A DNA stretch of 51,121 nt, taken from the NCBI GenBank assembly GCA_003141555.1, contig PLMN01000006.1, positions 1 through 51,121 on the forward strand, read 5' to 3'. This DNA comes from Candidatus Aminicenantota bacterium (GTDB lineage: Bacteria > Acidobacteriota > Aminicenantia > Aminicenantales > UBA4085). The notes beneath the pieces are model-generated. The model was given only the letters and a program-made list of their open reading frames with translations. It searched no databases and had not been told where the DNA came from. Of the stretch, positions 8,059 through 15,981 are shown one piece after another (position 1 is the first letter of the stretch; every line of letters starts with the position of its first letter). The position numbers and the translations under genes were made by a program.

Positions 8059-8311
8059 TGTAATATTTCCGGTACAGGATTTCCCATTCTCGGCTGCCTT
8101 CCTCGATGGCCTTTTTCTGGGACTGGATCTTCTCGATCGCCTTCTTGTCGAGGGCCTCGTAGAGGCGCATCTCCTCCTCGATCGACTTGACGATGTTCAG
8201 CCGGATCTCGTTCGGGTCGTCCAGGAATTCGACCTTGTCGTTTTTGGTCAGGGCTTCGAGGATCCTCTTGGAGAGGAAATTGATCTTTTCGCGCGACAGG
8301 CGGCTGCTCAC
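8021..8311 (-). CDS. DUF507 family protein, second of a pair
   Basis: This small protein of 96 residues is rich in charged helices (FLSKRILEALTKNDKVEFLDD, then KSIEEEMRLYEALDKK and a basic, aromatic tail). It resembles its upstream neighbour in length and pattern, and both match my recollection of DUF507, a family of unknown function often found as adjacent pairs. Translation starts with GTG at 8311, overlapping the stop of the first copy as GTGA, so the two are translationally coupled and may form a heterodimer (inference). No signal peptide, membrane segment or metal motif is visible. Confidence 0.8.
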   Translation of the reverse strand: MSSRLSREKINFLSKRILEALTKNDKVEFLDDPNEIRLNIVKSIEEEMRLYEALDKKAIEKIQSQKKAIEEGSREWEILYRKYYNDELAKLGKLAE

Positions 8312-8586
8312 AGGACGATATTCCTTTCCTTGGCCAGCTTGGTCTTGATCATGCGGAACATCGTCTGGTATTCCAAGTTTTCCCGGCGGATCTTCTCCAT
8401 GTGCTTGCTGAGGAGTTCGCGGACCTCCTGATCGAGCTGGTCTTCCTTCTGGAATTCGTCGGTGATCAGGGAGATCATCTCGTCGAGGAGGGCGGTCCGT
8501 TCATCGATCAACACTTTGCCTTCTTTTTGCAGATTGCGGAGGATGAGAAATCCCAGGTGATCGATTTGATTCTTGTTCAGCCTCAT
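8308..8586 (-). CDS. DUF507 family protein, first of a pair
   Basis: This 92-residue helical protein begins MRLNKNQIDHLGFLILRNLQ, contains KVLIDERTALLDEMISLI, and ends in a basic segment with TMFRMIKTKLAKERN. The overall plan (N-terminal helix, short strand-like KVxxxD, long acidic then basic helices) is shared with the downstream gene. Its function is unknown. It starts with ATG at 8586, only about 10 nt from a -10 element, so the message may be nearly leaderless. It heads the unit DUF507-DUF507-thioesterase. Confidence 0.8.
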   Translation of the reverse strand: MRLNKNQIDHLGFLILRNLQKEGKVLIDERTALLDEMISLITDEFQKEDQLDQEVRELLSKHMEKIRRENLEYQTMFRMIKTKLAKERNIVL

Positions 8587-8595
8587 AACCTAAAT

Positions 8596-8624
8596 AAAAT
8601 ACAACATATGGGGCGAAATTTCAA
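8596..8624 (-). promoter_or_regulatory. Promoter of the DUF507 unit
   Basis: On the minus strand TTGAAA (8619-8624), 17 bp, TATTTT (8596-8601). The predicted start, about 8589, leaves almost no leader before the ATG at 8586. Confidence 0.6.
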
Positions 8625-8642
8625 GAACGGAGTGAATTTCTT

Positions 8643-9545
8643 TTAGGCGAAGACGAGAAACGGGGCCAGGAGCGAGGGCGGCGGGGCGGGCCGGGCGAGC
8701 GCCAGCAGCGTTCCGTCCGGGCCGAGCAGTCGGACGGTGATTCCAGGCTCGGGCCCGGTGGCGGCCGGATCGGCGATGTGTTCCGGCTCCAAGGGCCGGC
8801 CGTCCTTGATCCTCAGGGCGCCCTCGGGGGTCAGGCTGAACCCGGGCAACTCCGGGAGCAGGGCTTCCATGGGGATCAGGAATCCGTCCGGTTCGCCGCG
8901 CTCCGTCAGGGCCTGGATGGTCTCGAGGGCGAAGGCCCCGTCCAGGGAAAATTCCCCGATCCTCGTCCGCTCGAGGGCCGCCAGGTGCCCCCCGCAGCCC
9001 AAGACCGTGCCGAGGTCATGGGCCAGTGAGCGGACGTAAGTCCCGGAGGAGCAATCCACCCGGAAATCCAGAAAAGGAGGGGCGTAGGACCGGATCTCGA
9101 AGGCCGTGACGGTCACGGGAACCTCGGCCGAGGCGACGGATTCCCGGCGCCGGGCGTAGGCGTACATCGGTTGGCCCCGGACTTTTTTTGCCGAGAACGC
9201 GGGGGGCTTCTGCCGCAGGTCGCCGACCATGGCCGCCATCGCCGACCGCGCCTCATCGACCGTCGGAAAGCGGTCGCTCGCCTCGCCCGTCGGCTGCCCT
9301 TCGGCGTCATAGGTGTCGGTGGCGAAGCCGAAGCGGATGCGCCCCTCGTAGCTCTTGTCCCGCTTGCCGTAGAAGGGGAAGAGCCGGGTCGCCTTCCCGG
9401 CGGCGATGAGGAGCAGGCCCGCGGCCAGGGGATCGAGCGTTCCGAAATGGCCGATCTTCTTCTGCCCGAGGATGCGTCGGAGGCGGGCGACGACGTCGTG
9501 GGAGGTGCAGCCGGACGGCTTGCGGACCGGAATCAGGCCGTCCAT
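8643..9545 (-). CDS. truB: tRNA pseudouridine(55) synthase TruB
   Basis: This enzyme makes pseudouridine at position 55 of the T-loop of tRNAs. The 300 residues match the usual size. The catalytic motif GHFGTLDPLAAGLL contains Asp38. The following KSYEGRIRFG, GTYVRSLAHDLG and HLAALERTRIGEF segments are typical of TruB. The C-terminal part (about 240-300) would be a PUA-like or short substrate-binding extension. It is the last gene of the nusA-infB-DUF503-rbfA-nrnA-truB cluster, 3 nt after nrnA, a gene order widely conserved in bacteria. Confidence 0.96.
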   Translation of the reverse strand: MDGLIPVRKPSGCTSHDVVARLRRILGQKKIGHFGTLDPLAAGLLLIAAGKATRLFPFYGKRDKSYEGRIRFGFATDTYDAEGQPTGEASDRFPTVDEARSAMAAMVGDLRQKPPAFSAKKVRGQPMYAYARRRESVASAEVPVTVTAFEIRSYAPPFLDFRVDCSSGTYVRSLAHDLGTVLGCGGHLAALERTRIGEFSLDGAFALETIQALTERGEPDGFLIPMEALLPELPGFSLTPEGALRIKDGRPLEPEHIADPAATGPEPGITVRLLGPDGTLLALARPAPPPSLLAPFLVFA

Positions 9546-9548
9546 CGC

Positions 9549-10541
9549 TCAGGCGGACGGGGCGGGGCTGGGGCCGCGGCGAGAGGAGAGCAGCCGGGCG
9601 ACGGTCTCGGGGACTTCGCGGATGAGGTTCTCGTAGGGGCCGACCACGGTAAATCCGGCGGCGTGGGCATGGCCGCCGCCGCCGAAGTGCTCGGCGATCG
9701 CGGCCGCGTGGGCGTCGCCCTTGGAGCGGATGCTGACTCGGAAGACGCCTGGCTCCATTTCCTTAAAGAAGAGGACGGCCTGGACGCCCCGGATCGAGCG
9801 CGCCTGGGTCGTGATGTCCTCGGTGTCGACCTCGAGGAGGTTCATCTCCTGGAGATCCCGCTTGAACAGGCTGATGACGGCGATGGCCCCGTCGGCGCGC
9901 ATCTCGAGCGAGGACAGGACCCGGCCGAGCAGCTTGATCTTCCCCGGGCAGGCGTTGTGGTACAGGGCCTCGCTTGTCTTGATCGGATCCGCGCCGGCCA
10001 GGACGAGCCGGTGGCAGGCGTCGAACGCCCGGGCCGTCGTATTGGAGAACTGGAAGGATCCGGTGTCCGAAACGATCGCGCAATAGAGGAGGTTCGCGAT
10101 GCGGGGCGTGACCTGGGGCAGGAGGCGCTCGCACAGCTCGAGGGCCATCTCGCCCACGGCCGAGGCGGCCGGGTCGACCCAGTTGATGTCGGCGTAAAAG
10201 TCGTTGGAATAGTGATGATCGATGTTGATCTTAAAATAGCCGTCCAGGCCCTCCTGGCCAGATCGGGAGACATCCGCGCATTCGAGGAGGATGACCGCAT
10301 CGAAGCCGCGCGCCGGAATCTGTCCGATCATGATCCGGGCGCAGTCGGGGAACTCGACGAAGGGGAAGGGCGTCTTGTCCTTGTTGACGACCGCCACTTC
10401 CTTGCCCAGCTCCTCGAGGGTGAAGGCGATGGCCAAGCTGGTCGATAGGGAGTCCCCGTCGGGCCGGAGGTGGGAGGTGATGGCCAGGCGGCGGCAGTCC
10501 GCGAGCTTGCGGACGATTTGGTCAAGAGGCGGAGCGCTCAT
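9549..10541 (-). CDS. nrnA: Bifunctional oligoribonuclease/PAP phosphatase NrnA (DHH-DHHA1)
   Basis: This is a cytoplasmic phosphoesterase; characterised members degrade nanoRNAs and/or dephosphorylate pAp. The 330 residues have an N-terminal DHH domain with metal-binding HLRPDGDS (24-31), the name-giving DHH at 108-110 and SDTGSFQ (158-164). The C-terminal DHHA1 domain carries GGGGHAHAAG (about 288-297), which binds substrate phosphate. The gene overlaps the end of rbfA by 20 nt and is followed 3 nt later by truB. The DHH gene in this exact position between rbfA and truB is common in bacteria. Confidence 0.93.
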   Translation of the reverse strand: MSAPPLDQIVRKLADCRRLAITSHLRPDGDSLSTSLAIAFTLEELGKEVAVVNKDKTPFPFVEFPDCARIMIGQIPARGFDAVILLECADVSRSGQEGLDGYFKINIDHHYSNDFYADINWVDPAASAVGEMALELCERLLPQVTPRIANLLYCAIVSDTGSFQFSNTTARAFDACHRLVLAGADPIKTSEALYHNACPGKIKLLGRVLSSLEMRADGAIAVISLFKRDLQEMNLLEVDTEDITTQARSIRGVQAVLFFKEMEPGVFRVSIRSKGDAHAAAIAEHFGGGGHAHAAGFTVVGPYENLIREVPETVARLLSSRRGPSPAPSA

Positions 10542-10884
10542 GTTTCTCGTTCGGGCGAAGCAGCCGCTCGATCCGATCGTTCAAATCCGCGCTCGGATCG
10601 AGGGCGAAAAATAGTTGCGGATTATACTTCAATCGGGCCGAGGAGGCAAGGCTGCGCCGGATCGCCCCGCCCCGCTGGGCGAGGAGCGCCAGGACGCGGG
10701 CCGGCTCGTCCGGCCCGTAGGCGCTGACGTAGACCCGGGCGGTCTTCAAGTCGGCGGGGATGTCGACCCGGGTCACGGCCACGATGTCCTCGGTCGCGCC
10801 GTGGAGCTCGTCGATCAGGATCCGGCCGAGGGCCTCCTGGAGTAGGCTGCCGATCCGTTTCTGGCGGCGGCTTTCGACCTTCAT
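10522..10884 (-). CDS. rbfA: 30S ribosome-binding factor RbfA
   Basis: This is a small KH-like protein that binds the 30S subunit and helps mature the 16S rRNA 5' end. The 120 residues begin MKVESRRQKRIGSLLQEALGRI, the usual RbfA opening. They continue with VTRVDIPADLKTARVYVS and a C-terminal stretch with RLKYNPQLFFALDPSADLNDRI, matching the family's PxLxFxxDxS pattern. The gene lies 11 nt after the DUF503 gene and overlaps nrnA by 20 nt. Confidence 0.94.
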   Translation of the reverse strand: MKVESRRQKRIGSLLQEALGRILIDELHGATEDIVAVTRVDIPADLKTARVYVSAYGPDEPARVLALLAQRGGAIRRSLASSARLKYNPQLFFALDPSADLNDRIERLLRPNEKHERSAS

Positions 10885-10895
10885 TTCATCGGCCT

Positions 10896-11177
10896 TCAGT
10901 AGTAGCGGATCTCGGCACTCAGAAGCTCGCCATTGAGGTGCCCGAAAACGTCTTCCCGGATCTTGGATAGGACCTGCTCGACGAGGGCCTGGTGGCCGCT
11001 GAGGGTGACGATGCCGATCCGGGAGCGCTGCCAGACGTCCTGGAAGTCGAGCTCGGCCACGGCCACATTGTGCCGGTTGCGGATCCGGTCCTTAATCCCG
11101 GCCAGCTCCCGGCGCTTGTCCTTGAGGGATCGGGCTTGGGGGAAGTGCAGGTCGAGCTCGAGGTAGCCGATGACCAT
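10896..11177 (-). CDS. DUF503 family protein (YlxP-like)
   Basis: This 93-residue protein begins MVIGYLELDLHFPQARSLKD, the DUF503 signature, followed by KRRELAGIKDRIRNRHNVAVAE. The family (Bacillus YlxP) sits between infB and rbfA in many genomes and is linked to ribosome assembly or translation, but its molecular role is poorly defined. The ATG at 11177 is supported by GGAGGAG a few nt upstream; the frame is open further upstream, but that sequence belongs to the end of infB in another frame. The gap to infB is 22 nt and to rbfA 11 nt. Confidence 0.9.
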   Translation of the reverse strand: MVIGYLELDLHFPQARSLKDKRRELAGIKDRIRNRHNVAVAELDFQDVWQRSRIGIVTLSGHQALVEQVLSKIREDVFGHLNGELLSAEIRYY

Positions 11178-11199
11178 GGGCTCCTCCGCGCCGGGCGCG

Positions 11200-13023
11200 T
11201 CAGATGGCGGACACCTTTTCGATGACGTAGGCTTCGATGATGTCGCCCTCCTGGACATCCTTGAAGTTGGCCAAGCCGATCCCGCACTCGTAGTCCTTCT
11301 TCACCTCGTTCACGTTCTCCTTGACGTGCTTGAGGGAGGAGAGCTTTCCTTTGTGGACGACCTCGCCGGCCCGCAGGACCTTGATGTCGGCGTTGCGGGG
11401 GATGCGGCCGTCGACGACGTAGCAGCCGGCGATCGTGCCCACTTTCGGGATCCGGAAGACCTTGCGGACCTGAGCCCGGCCGAGGAAGGTCTCCTTGATC
11501 ACGGGCTCGAGCATCCCGACGACGGCCTTCTTGAGCTCGTCGGTGAGCTGATAGATGATCTTGTAGGTCCGGATCTCCACGCCCTCCTTCTGGGCCAGCT
11601 CCTGGATCTTGGGCGAGGGCTTGACGTTGTAAGCCAGGATAATGGCCTTCGAGGTCGAAGCAAGGATGACGTCGGACTCGGAAATTGATCCGGTCGCGGC
11701 GCTGATGAGCTTGATCCTGACCTTTTCGGTGCTGAAGGAGGGGATGAGCCCGCTCAGGACCTCGACCGATCCCTGGACGTCGGCCTTGAGAATGATCGGG
11801 AGCTCCTTGAACTCGCCGTCCTCGATCTGCTTGAAGAGGTCGTCCAGCGTCACGGCCGCCGATTTGGGCGCTTCGGCCTTGGGGGCGGTGGCCAGGCGGT
11901 GGGCGGCGACGGCCCGGGCTTCCTCGAGCGAGTCCAAAACCTGGAAGAAATCGCCTGCGCGGGGCACGTCCGAGAAGCCCAGGATCTCGACGGGCACGGA
12001 CGGGCAGGCCGTCTTCAGCGGCCTGCCGTTCTCGTCGTTCAGGGCCCGGACCTTGCCGTAGGTCGTCCCGGAGAGGAAAGCCTCGCCCAGGCCCAGGGTC
12101 CCGTTCTGGACGATGACCGTCGCCAGCGGCCCCTTCTTGGCGTCCATGCGCGCTTCGAGGACGACGCCCTGGGCCCGGCCCTGGGGGTTGGCCTTGATAT
12201 CGAGGACGTCGGCCAGGAGGAGGATCATCTCCAGGAGCTCGGAGATGTTCTTCTTCTCCTTGGCCGAGACGGAGACGCTGATGACCTCGCCGCCCCATTC
12301 CTCGACCAGGATGCCTTCCTTCTGAAGCTCGCGCTTGATCTTGTCGGCGTTGGCCTCGGCCTTGTCGATCTTGTTGATGGCCACGATCATGGGCACGCCC
12401 GCGGCCTTGGCGTGGCTGATGGCCTCGCGCGTCTGGGGCATCACCGCCTCGTCGGCCGCCACGACGAGGATGACGATGTCCGTCACCTTCGCCCCGCGGG
12501 CCCGGAGCTGGGTGAACGCCTCGTGGCCCGGCGTGTCGATGAACGTGATCCAGTGCTTATTGAACAGGACGCGGTAGGCGCCGATGTGTTGGGTGATGCC
12601 GCCGGTCTCCTTGTCCACGAGATGCGAGGATCGGATGGCGTCGAGAAGGGTGGTCTTGCCGTGGTCGACGTGGCCCATGATGGTCACCACGGGCGGCCGG
12701 GTGACGAGGTCGGCCTTGTGGCTCTCGGCCTCCTGGCGCAACGCCTTCTCAAGCGACAGGGGCTCGATGACGATCCCCAGGGCGGCGGCCACGCGGGGGA
12801 TGAGGTCGGCGTCGAGGATGTCATTGACGCCCATCCGGAAGCCGCGCGCCTCGAGCTTCTCAAGGACGTCCTTGGGCCGGGCCTTGATCTTCTCCGCCAG
12901 GTCCTTGATCGTCGAGCCTTCCCGGAGGGCGACGGGGGGTCGGGGCTTGTGGGCCTCCTTGACCGGTTTTGCAGGTTTGGTTGTTTTGGTGTCCGTCACG
13001 GGCCGATCCTTTGTGTTTGGCAT
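11200..13023 (-). CDS. infB: Translation initiation factor IF-2
   Basis: This GTPase brings initiator fMet-tRNA to the 30S subunit. The 607 residues form a compact version: the N-terminal region is only about 110 residues, with a Lys/Pro-rich lead and one IF2-N-like module (about 35-85). G1 GHVDHGKT is at 117-124, G3 DTPGH at 163-167 and G4 NKID at 217-220. Domains II to IV follow, ending with the fMet-tRNA-binding C-terminal domain ([17 protein letters not shown]). It starts 7 nt after nusA and precedes the DUF503 gene by 22 nt. Confidence 0.97.
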   Translation of the reverse strand: MPNTKDRPVTDTKTTKPAKPVKEAHKPRPPVALREGSTIKDLAEKIKARPKDVLEKLEARGFRMGVNDILDADLIPRVAAALGIVIEPLSLEKALRQEAESHKADLVTRPPVVTIMGHVDHGKTTLLDAIRSSHLVDKETGGITQHIGAYRVLFNKHWITFIDTPGHEAFTQLRARGAKVTDIVILVVAADEAVMPQTREAISHAKAAGVPMIVAINKIDKAEANADKIKRELQKEGILVEEWGGEVISVSVSAKEKKNISELLEMILLLADVLDIKANPQGRAQGVVLEARMDAKKGPLATVIVQNGTLGLGEAFLSGTTYGKVRALNDENGRPLKTACPSVPVEILGFSDVPRAGDFFQVLDSLEEARAVAAHRLATAPKAEAPKSAAVTLDDLFKQIEDGEFKELPIILKADVQGSVEVLSGLIPSFSTEKVRIKLISAATGSISESDVILASTSKAIILAYNVKPSPKIQELAQKEGVEIRTYKIIYQLTDELKKAVVGMLEPVIKETFLGRAQVRKVFRIPKVGTIAGCYVVDGRIPRNADIKVLRAGEVVHKGKLSSLKHVKENVNEVKKDYECGIGLANFKDVQEGDIIEAYVIEKVSAI

Positions 13024-13030
13024 TGTCGTT

Positions 13031-14062
13031 CTACGGCTGTTTGATGCCGATCTTCCATCCCACCAGCTTCGAGGCCAGCTTGACGTTGGTCCCGGCCTTG
13101 CCGATGGCCAGGGCCAGCTGGTCCTGGGCCACGATCGCCTGGAGGACCTTCTCGATCTTGTCGACGATGACGACGTTCTCGATCCGGGCCGGGCTCAGGG
13201 CGGACTTGGCGTAGGCCTGGGGATTGGCCGACCAGACGATGATGTCGATCTTCTCTCCGGCCAGCTCCCGGCTGATGGCCAGGATCCGGCTGCCTTTGAC
13301 GCCGATGCAGGCCCCGACGGGGTCGACGTCCCGCTCCCGGCTGAGGACCGCCACCTTGGACCGCTCGCCCGGCTGGCGGACGATGTCCTTGATCTCGATC
13401 GTCCCCCCGGCGATCTCGGGGATCTCGAGCTCGAGCAGCTTTCCCAGGAACTGGGGGCTCGTCCGTGAGACGATCACCTGGGGGTCCTGTCCCTTGTAAC
13501 CGCGCTTGACCTGGGTGATAACCGCCTTGATCTGGTCGCCCCGCCGGAAGTCCTCGTTGAAGAGCTTCTCCCGGAGGGGGAGGATCACGTCGGTCTTGTT
13601 CACCTCGAGGATGATCGCCCCGTTTTCCGTCCGGCGGTAGGTCCCGGTGACGATTTCGCCGGTGCGGGGAGCGAACTCGCCGAAGATTTTCTCCTGCTCG
13701 GCGTCCCGGACTTTCTGGAAGATCACCTGTTTGGCCGCCTGGGCCGCGATCCGGCCCAGCGTGTCGGAGGGGAGGTCGATCTCCAACTCATCCCCGACGG
13801 CGGCGCCGGGCGTGGCCAGGCTCGCCTCGGCCAGGCTGATCTCCCGGGCTGGGTTCTCGGGGCGTTCCATCACCCGCTTCAGGGCATAGACCCGGAGGTC
13901 GCCCTTTTCGGCCCGGAACTGGACCCGGATATCCTCATCATGGGTGTAGTATTTCGCGGCCGCGACCTTCAGGGACTCCTCGATTGCCCCGATGATCAAG
14001 GCCGGCTCCACGCCCCGCTCCTTGCTGAGCTGGAGGATAGTATTCCAGACATTGATCTTCAT
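13031..14062 (-). CDS. nusA: Transcription termination/antitermination factor NusA
   Basis: This RNA-polymerase-binding factor acts in pausing, termination and rRNA antitermination. The 343 residues contain the N-terminal domain ([20 protein letters not shown]), an S1 domain (about 134-200, beginning [10 protein letters not shown]), and KH1 and KH2 domains with [14 protein letters not shown] and [18 protein letters not shown]. The C-terminal acidic repeats of the E. coli protein are absent, as in many phyla. The rimP gene that usually precedes nusA is missing; miaB is upstream instead. No clear ribosome binding site precedes the ATG. Confidence 0.96.
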   Translation of the reverse strand: MKINVWNTILQLSKERGVEPALIIGAIEESLKVAAAKYYTHDEDIRVQFRAEKGDLRVYALKRVMERPENPAREISLAEASLATPGAAVGDELEIDLPSDTLGRIAAQAAKQVIFQKVRDAEQEKIFGEFAPRTGEIVTGTYRRTENGAIILEVNKTDVILPLREKLFNEDFRRGDQIKAVITQVKRGYKGQDPQVIVSRTSPQFLGKLLELEIPEIAGGTIEIKDIVRQPGERSKVAVLSRERDVDPVGACIGVKGSRILAISRELAGEKIDIIVWSANPQAYAKSALSPARIENVVIVDKIEKVLQAIVAQDQLALAIGKAGTNVKLASKLVGWKIGIKQP

Positions 14063-14103
14063 TTCGTGGGCCTCTGGTGTCGCGCCGCGCGGACAGGTCC
14101 CCG

Positions 14104-14132
14104 ATTATAGCGGAATCAGGGATGATAATCAA
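14104..14132 (-). promoter_or_regulatory. Promoter of the nusA-infB cluster
   Basis: On the minus strand TTGATT (14127-14132), 17 bp, consensus TATAAT (14104-14109). The -35 lies inside the last codons of miaB. The predicted leader is about 35 nt. Confidence 0.75.
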
Positions 14133-15474
14133 CCGAGCGGGGCGGGAGGGGTTCGAAAGCCTCGGCCTCGCCGCGGAGGCTGTAGGGCCCGGCGCTCGTG
14201 ATGCGGACCCGGACGAAGCGGCCGACCGGGTCGTCCGCCGCGGAGAAGTTGACGACCTGGTAGCCCTCGCTCCTTCCCGAGAACACGGCCGGGTCCTTGC
14301 GGCTCCGGCCCGTTCCCAGGACCCGGATCGTCCGCCCGACGAAGGACTGATGGATCCCGGTCTGGATTGTCTTTTGGAGGGCCTGGACCTCGGCCAGCCG
14401 GCGCCGCTTGACCTCGAGCGGGATATCGTCCCCCATCCGGGCGGCGGACGTCCCCGGGCGGGGCGAGTAGCGGAAGGAGAAGATGTTCGAGAACCGGATC
14501 TCCGCCAAGGCGCTCATCGTCTCCCCGAATTCCTCTTCGGTCTCTCCCGGGAAGCCGACGATGATGTCCGTGCTCAGATGGATTCCGGGCATGGCCTCCC
14601 GGAGGCCGCGGATCTTGGCGAGATAGTCGGCCCGCGAGTAGCCGCGGTTCATCCTCCCGAGGACGGCGGAGGAGCCGGACTGGAGGGGCAGATGGAGCTG
14701 GCGGCAGACGGCCCGGGACCGGGCCATAGCCGCAATGATCTCCGGGCCGAAGCTCCGGGGATGGGAGGTGAGGAACCGAATCCATTCCGGTCCGGGGATC
14801 GCGGCGGCCCGGTCGAGAAGGTCGGGAAAGGCCGCCCCGGCTTCCGCGTCCCGATAGGCGTTGACGTTCTGGCCGAGGAATTGGATTTCGCGATATCCGG
14901 ACCGGGCCAGGGTTTCGACGTCGGCGAGCACGGCCCGGAGCGGCCGGAACTTCTCCCTCCCCCGGGTGAAGGGGACGATGCAGTAAGAACAGAAGTTGTT
15001 GCAGCCCTCCATGATCGTGACGAAAGCGCTCGTCGGACTCGCGCGGACCAGGAGCCGCCGCTCGTCCTCATTCCAGCCGTCCGACCAGGCGGTCAAGGCG
15101 CGTGCGCCCGTCCCTCCGGCGGCGAGGAGCTCGGGGAGGCGATGATAGTTGTCGGGGCCGATGACGATATCGACGAACGGGCGTTCGGCGTTGAGGTCGT
15201 CGCCGCGCAGTTGGGCGACGCAGCCGGCGACGGCGATGACCAGCCCCCGCGTTTTTTTCATGCCGCGGAGGCGGCCCAGGTAGGAGTAGAGCTTCTCTTC
15301 GGACTTGGCCCGTACGGCGCAGGTGTTGACGATCACGAGGCCGCTCGTCTCGGCCGAGGCCGCCCGGCGGCCCCCCGCCGCGTCCAACACGCCCGCGATG
15401 CGCTCGCTGTCGTTCTCGTTCATCTGGCAGCCGAACGTCTCGATGTAATAGGCGAGATGGGAAAGGTTGGTCAT
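14116..15474 (-). CDS. miaB: tRNA-2-methylthio-N6-dimethylallyladenosine synthase MiaB
   Basis: This radical-SAM methylthiotransferase modifies A37 of tRNAs. Counting from the ATG at 15474 gives 452 residues, close to E. coli MiaB. The N-terminal MTTase domain starts YYIETFGCQMNENDSER and holds auxiliary-cluster Cys16, Cys52 and Cys85. The radical-SAM triad CNNFCSYC is Cys158, Cys162 and Cys165. A TRAM-like domain follows near 380-445. The Q-M-N-x-x-D-S-E pattern favours MiaB over RimO or MtaB. The frame is open 50 codons further upstream, but that part is a shadow of the next gene. It is the last gene of the long run that begins with the PASTA gene. Confidence 0.94.
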   Translation of the reverse strand: MTNLSHLAYYIETFGCQMNENDSERIAGVLDAAGGRRAASAETSGLVIVNTCAVRAKSEEKLYSYLGRLRGMKKTRGLVIAVAGCVAQLRGDDLNAERPFVDIVIGPDNYHRLPELLAAGGTGARALTAWSDGWNEDERRLLVRASPTSAFVTIMEGCNNFCSYCIVPFTRGREKFRPLRAVLADVETLARSGYREIQFLGQNVNAYRDAEAGAAFPDLLDRAAAIPGPEWIRFLTSHPRSFGPEIIAAMARSRAVCRQLHLPLQSGSSAVLGRMNRGYSRADYLAKIRGLREAMPGIHLSTDIIVGFPGETEEEFGETMSALAEIRFSNIFSFRYSPRPGTSAARMGDDIPLEVKRRRLAEVQALQKTIQTGIHQSFVGRTIRVLGTGRSRKDPAVFSGRSEGYQVVNFSAADDPVGRFVRVRITSAGPYSLRGEAEAFEPLPPRSVDYHP

Positions 15475-15526
15475 GGGAAGCTCGCGGTTCGGGGATGCCA
15501 CTCCGGGATACGAGGGGCGGATCCCC

Positions 15527-15961
15527 TTAGAGGATCTCGTCCAGGATCTCGGCCGCGCTCCGGACGTAGCCGGCGCAGAGGGTCTTGAACAGGTTTTTCT
15601 CCCGGGCGCGAGCCAGACCCTCATCGGTGCCGAGGTCCAGCCCGAGCAGGCCGGAGCAATGGAGCGAGCCGTGGAGGCTCTTGAACCTCTCGGCGAAGCG
15701 GTGCTGGAGGGCGTAGGTTTTGTCGCGCGCCTCGAGGTCCTCCGCCCGCGTCCGGCCGTATTTGAGGCCGATGACCATGAAGGCCCCGGTCACGGCGCCG
15801 CAGGCTTCGCCGAGGTGGGCCATCCCGCCCCCGAACGGCTGGGCGAGCTTCAGGGACGTTTCCGGCGCCAGGCCGAAGTCCCCGCTGAAGGCCGTAAAAA
15901 CGGCTTGGGAACAGCTGAATCCCTCGGCGTACAGCTCGGCCGCGCGGTCCGCTTTGGACAT
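15527..15961 (-). CDS. C_GCAxxG_C_C family protein
   Basis: This 144-residue protein has four conserved Cys: GFSCSQAVF (Cys17), EACGAVTGA (Cys54), SLHCSGLLG (Cys102) and TLCAGYVRSAAEIL (Cys129). The family is named for this pattern, and the spacing suggests redox or metal/cluster binding. It also has the glycine-rich QPFGGGMAHLGEACG segment typical of the group. No function is established. The start ATG at 15961 has AAGGGAG upstream. It lies 20 nt after recN and 52 nt before miaB, so it is probably in the same transcript. Confidence 0.88.
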   Translation of the reverse strand: MSKADRAAELYAEGFSCSQAVFTAFSGDFGLAPETSLKLAQPFGGGMAHLGEACGAVTGAFMVIGLKYGRTRAEDLEARDKTYALQHRFAERFKSLHGSLHCSGLLGLDLGTDEGLARAREKNLFKTLCAGYVRSAAEILDEIL

Positions 15962-15981
15962 GGGGTCTCCCTTCGCCGGCC

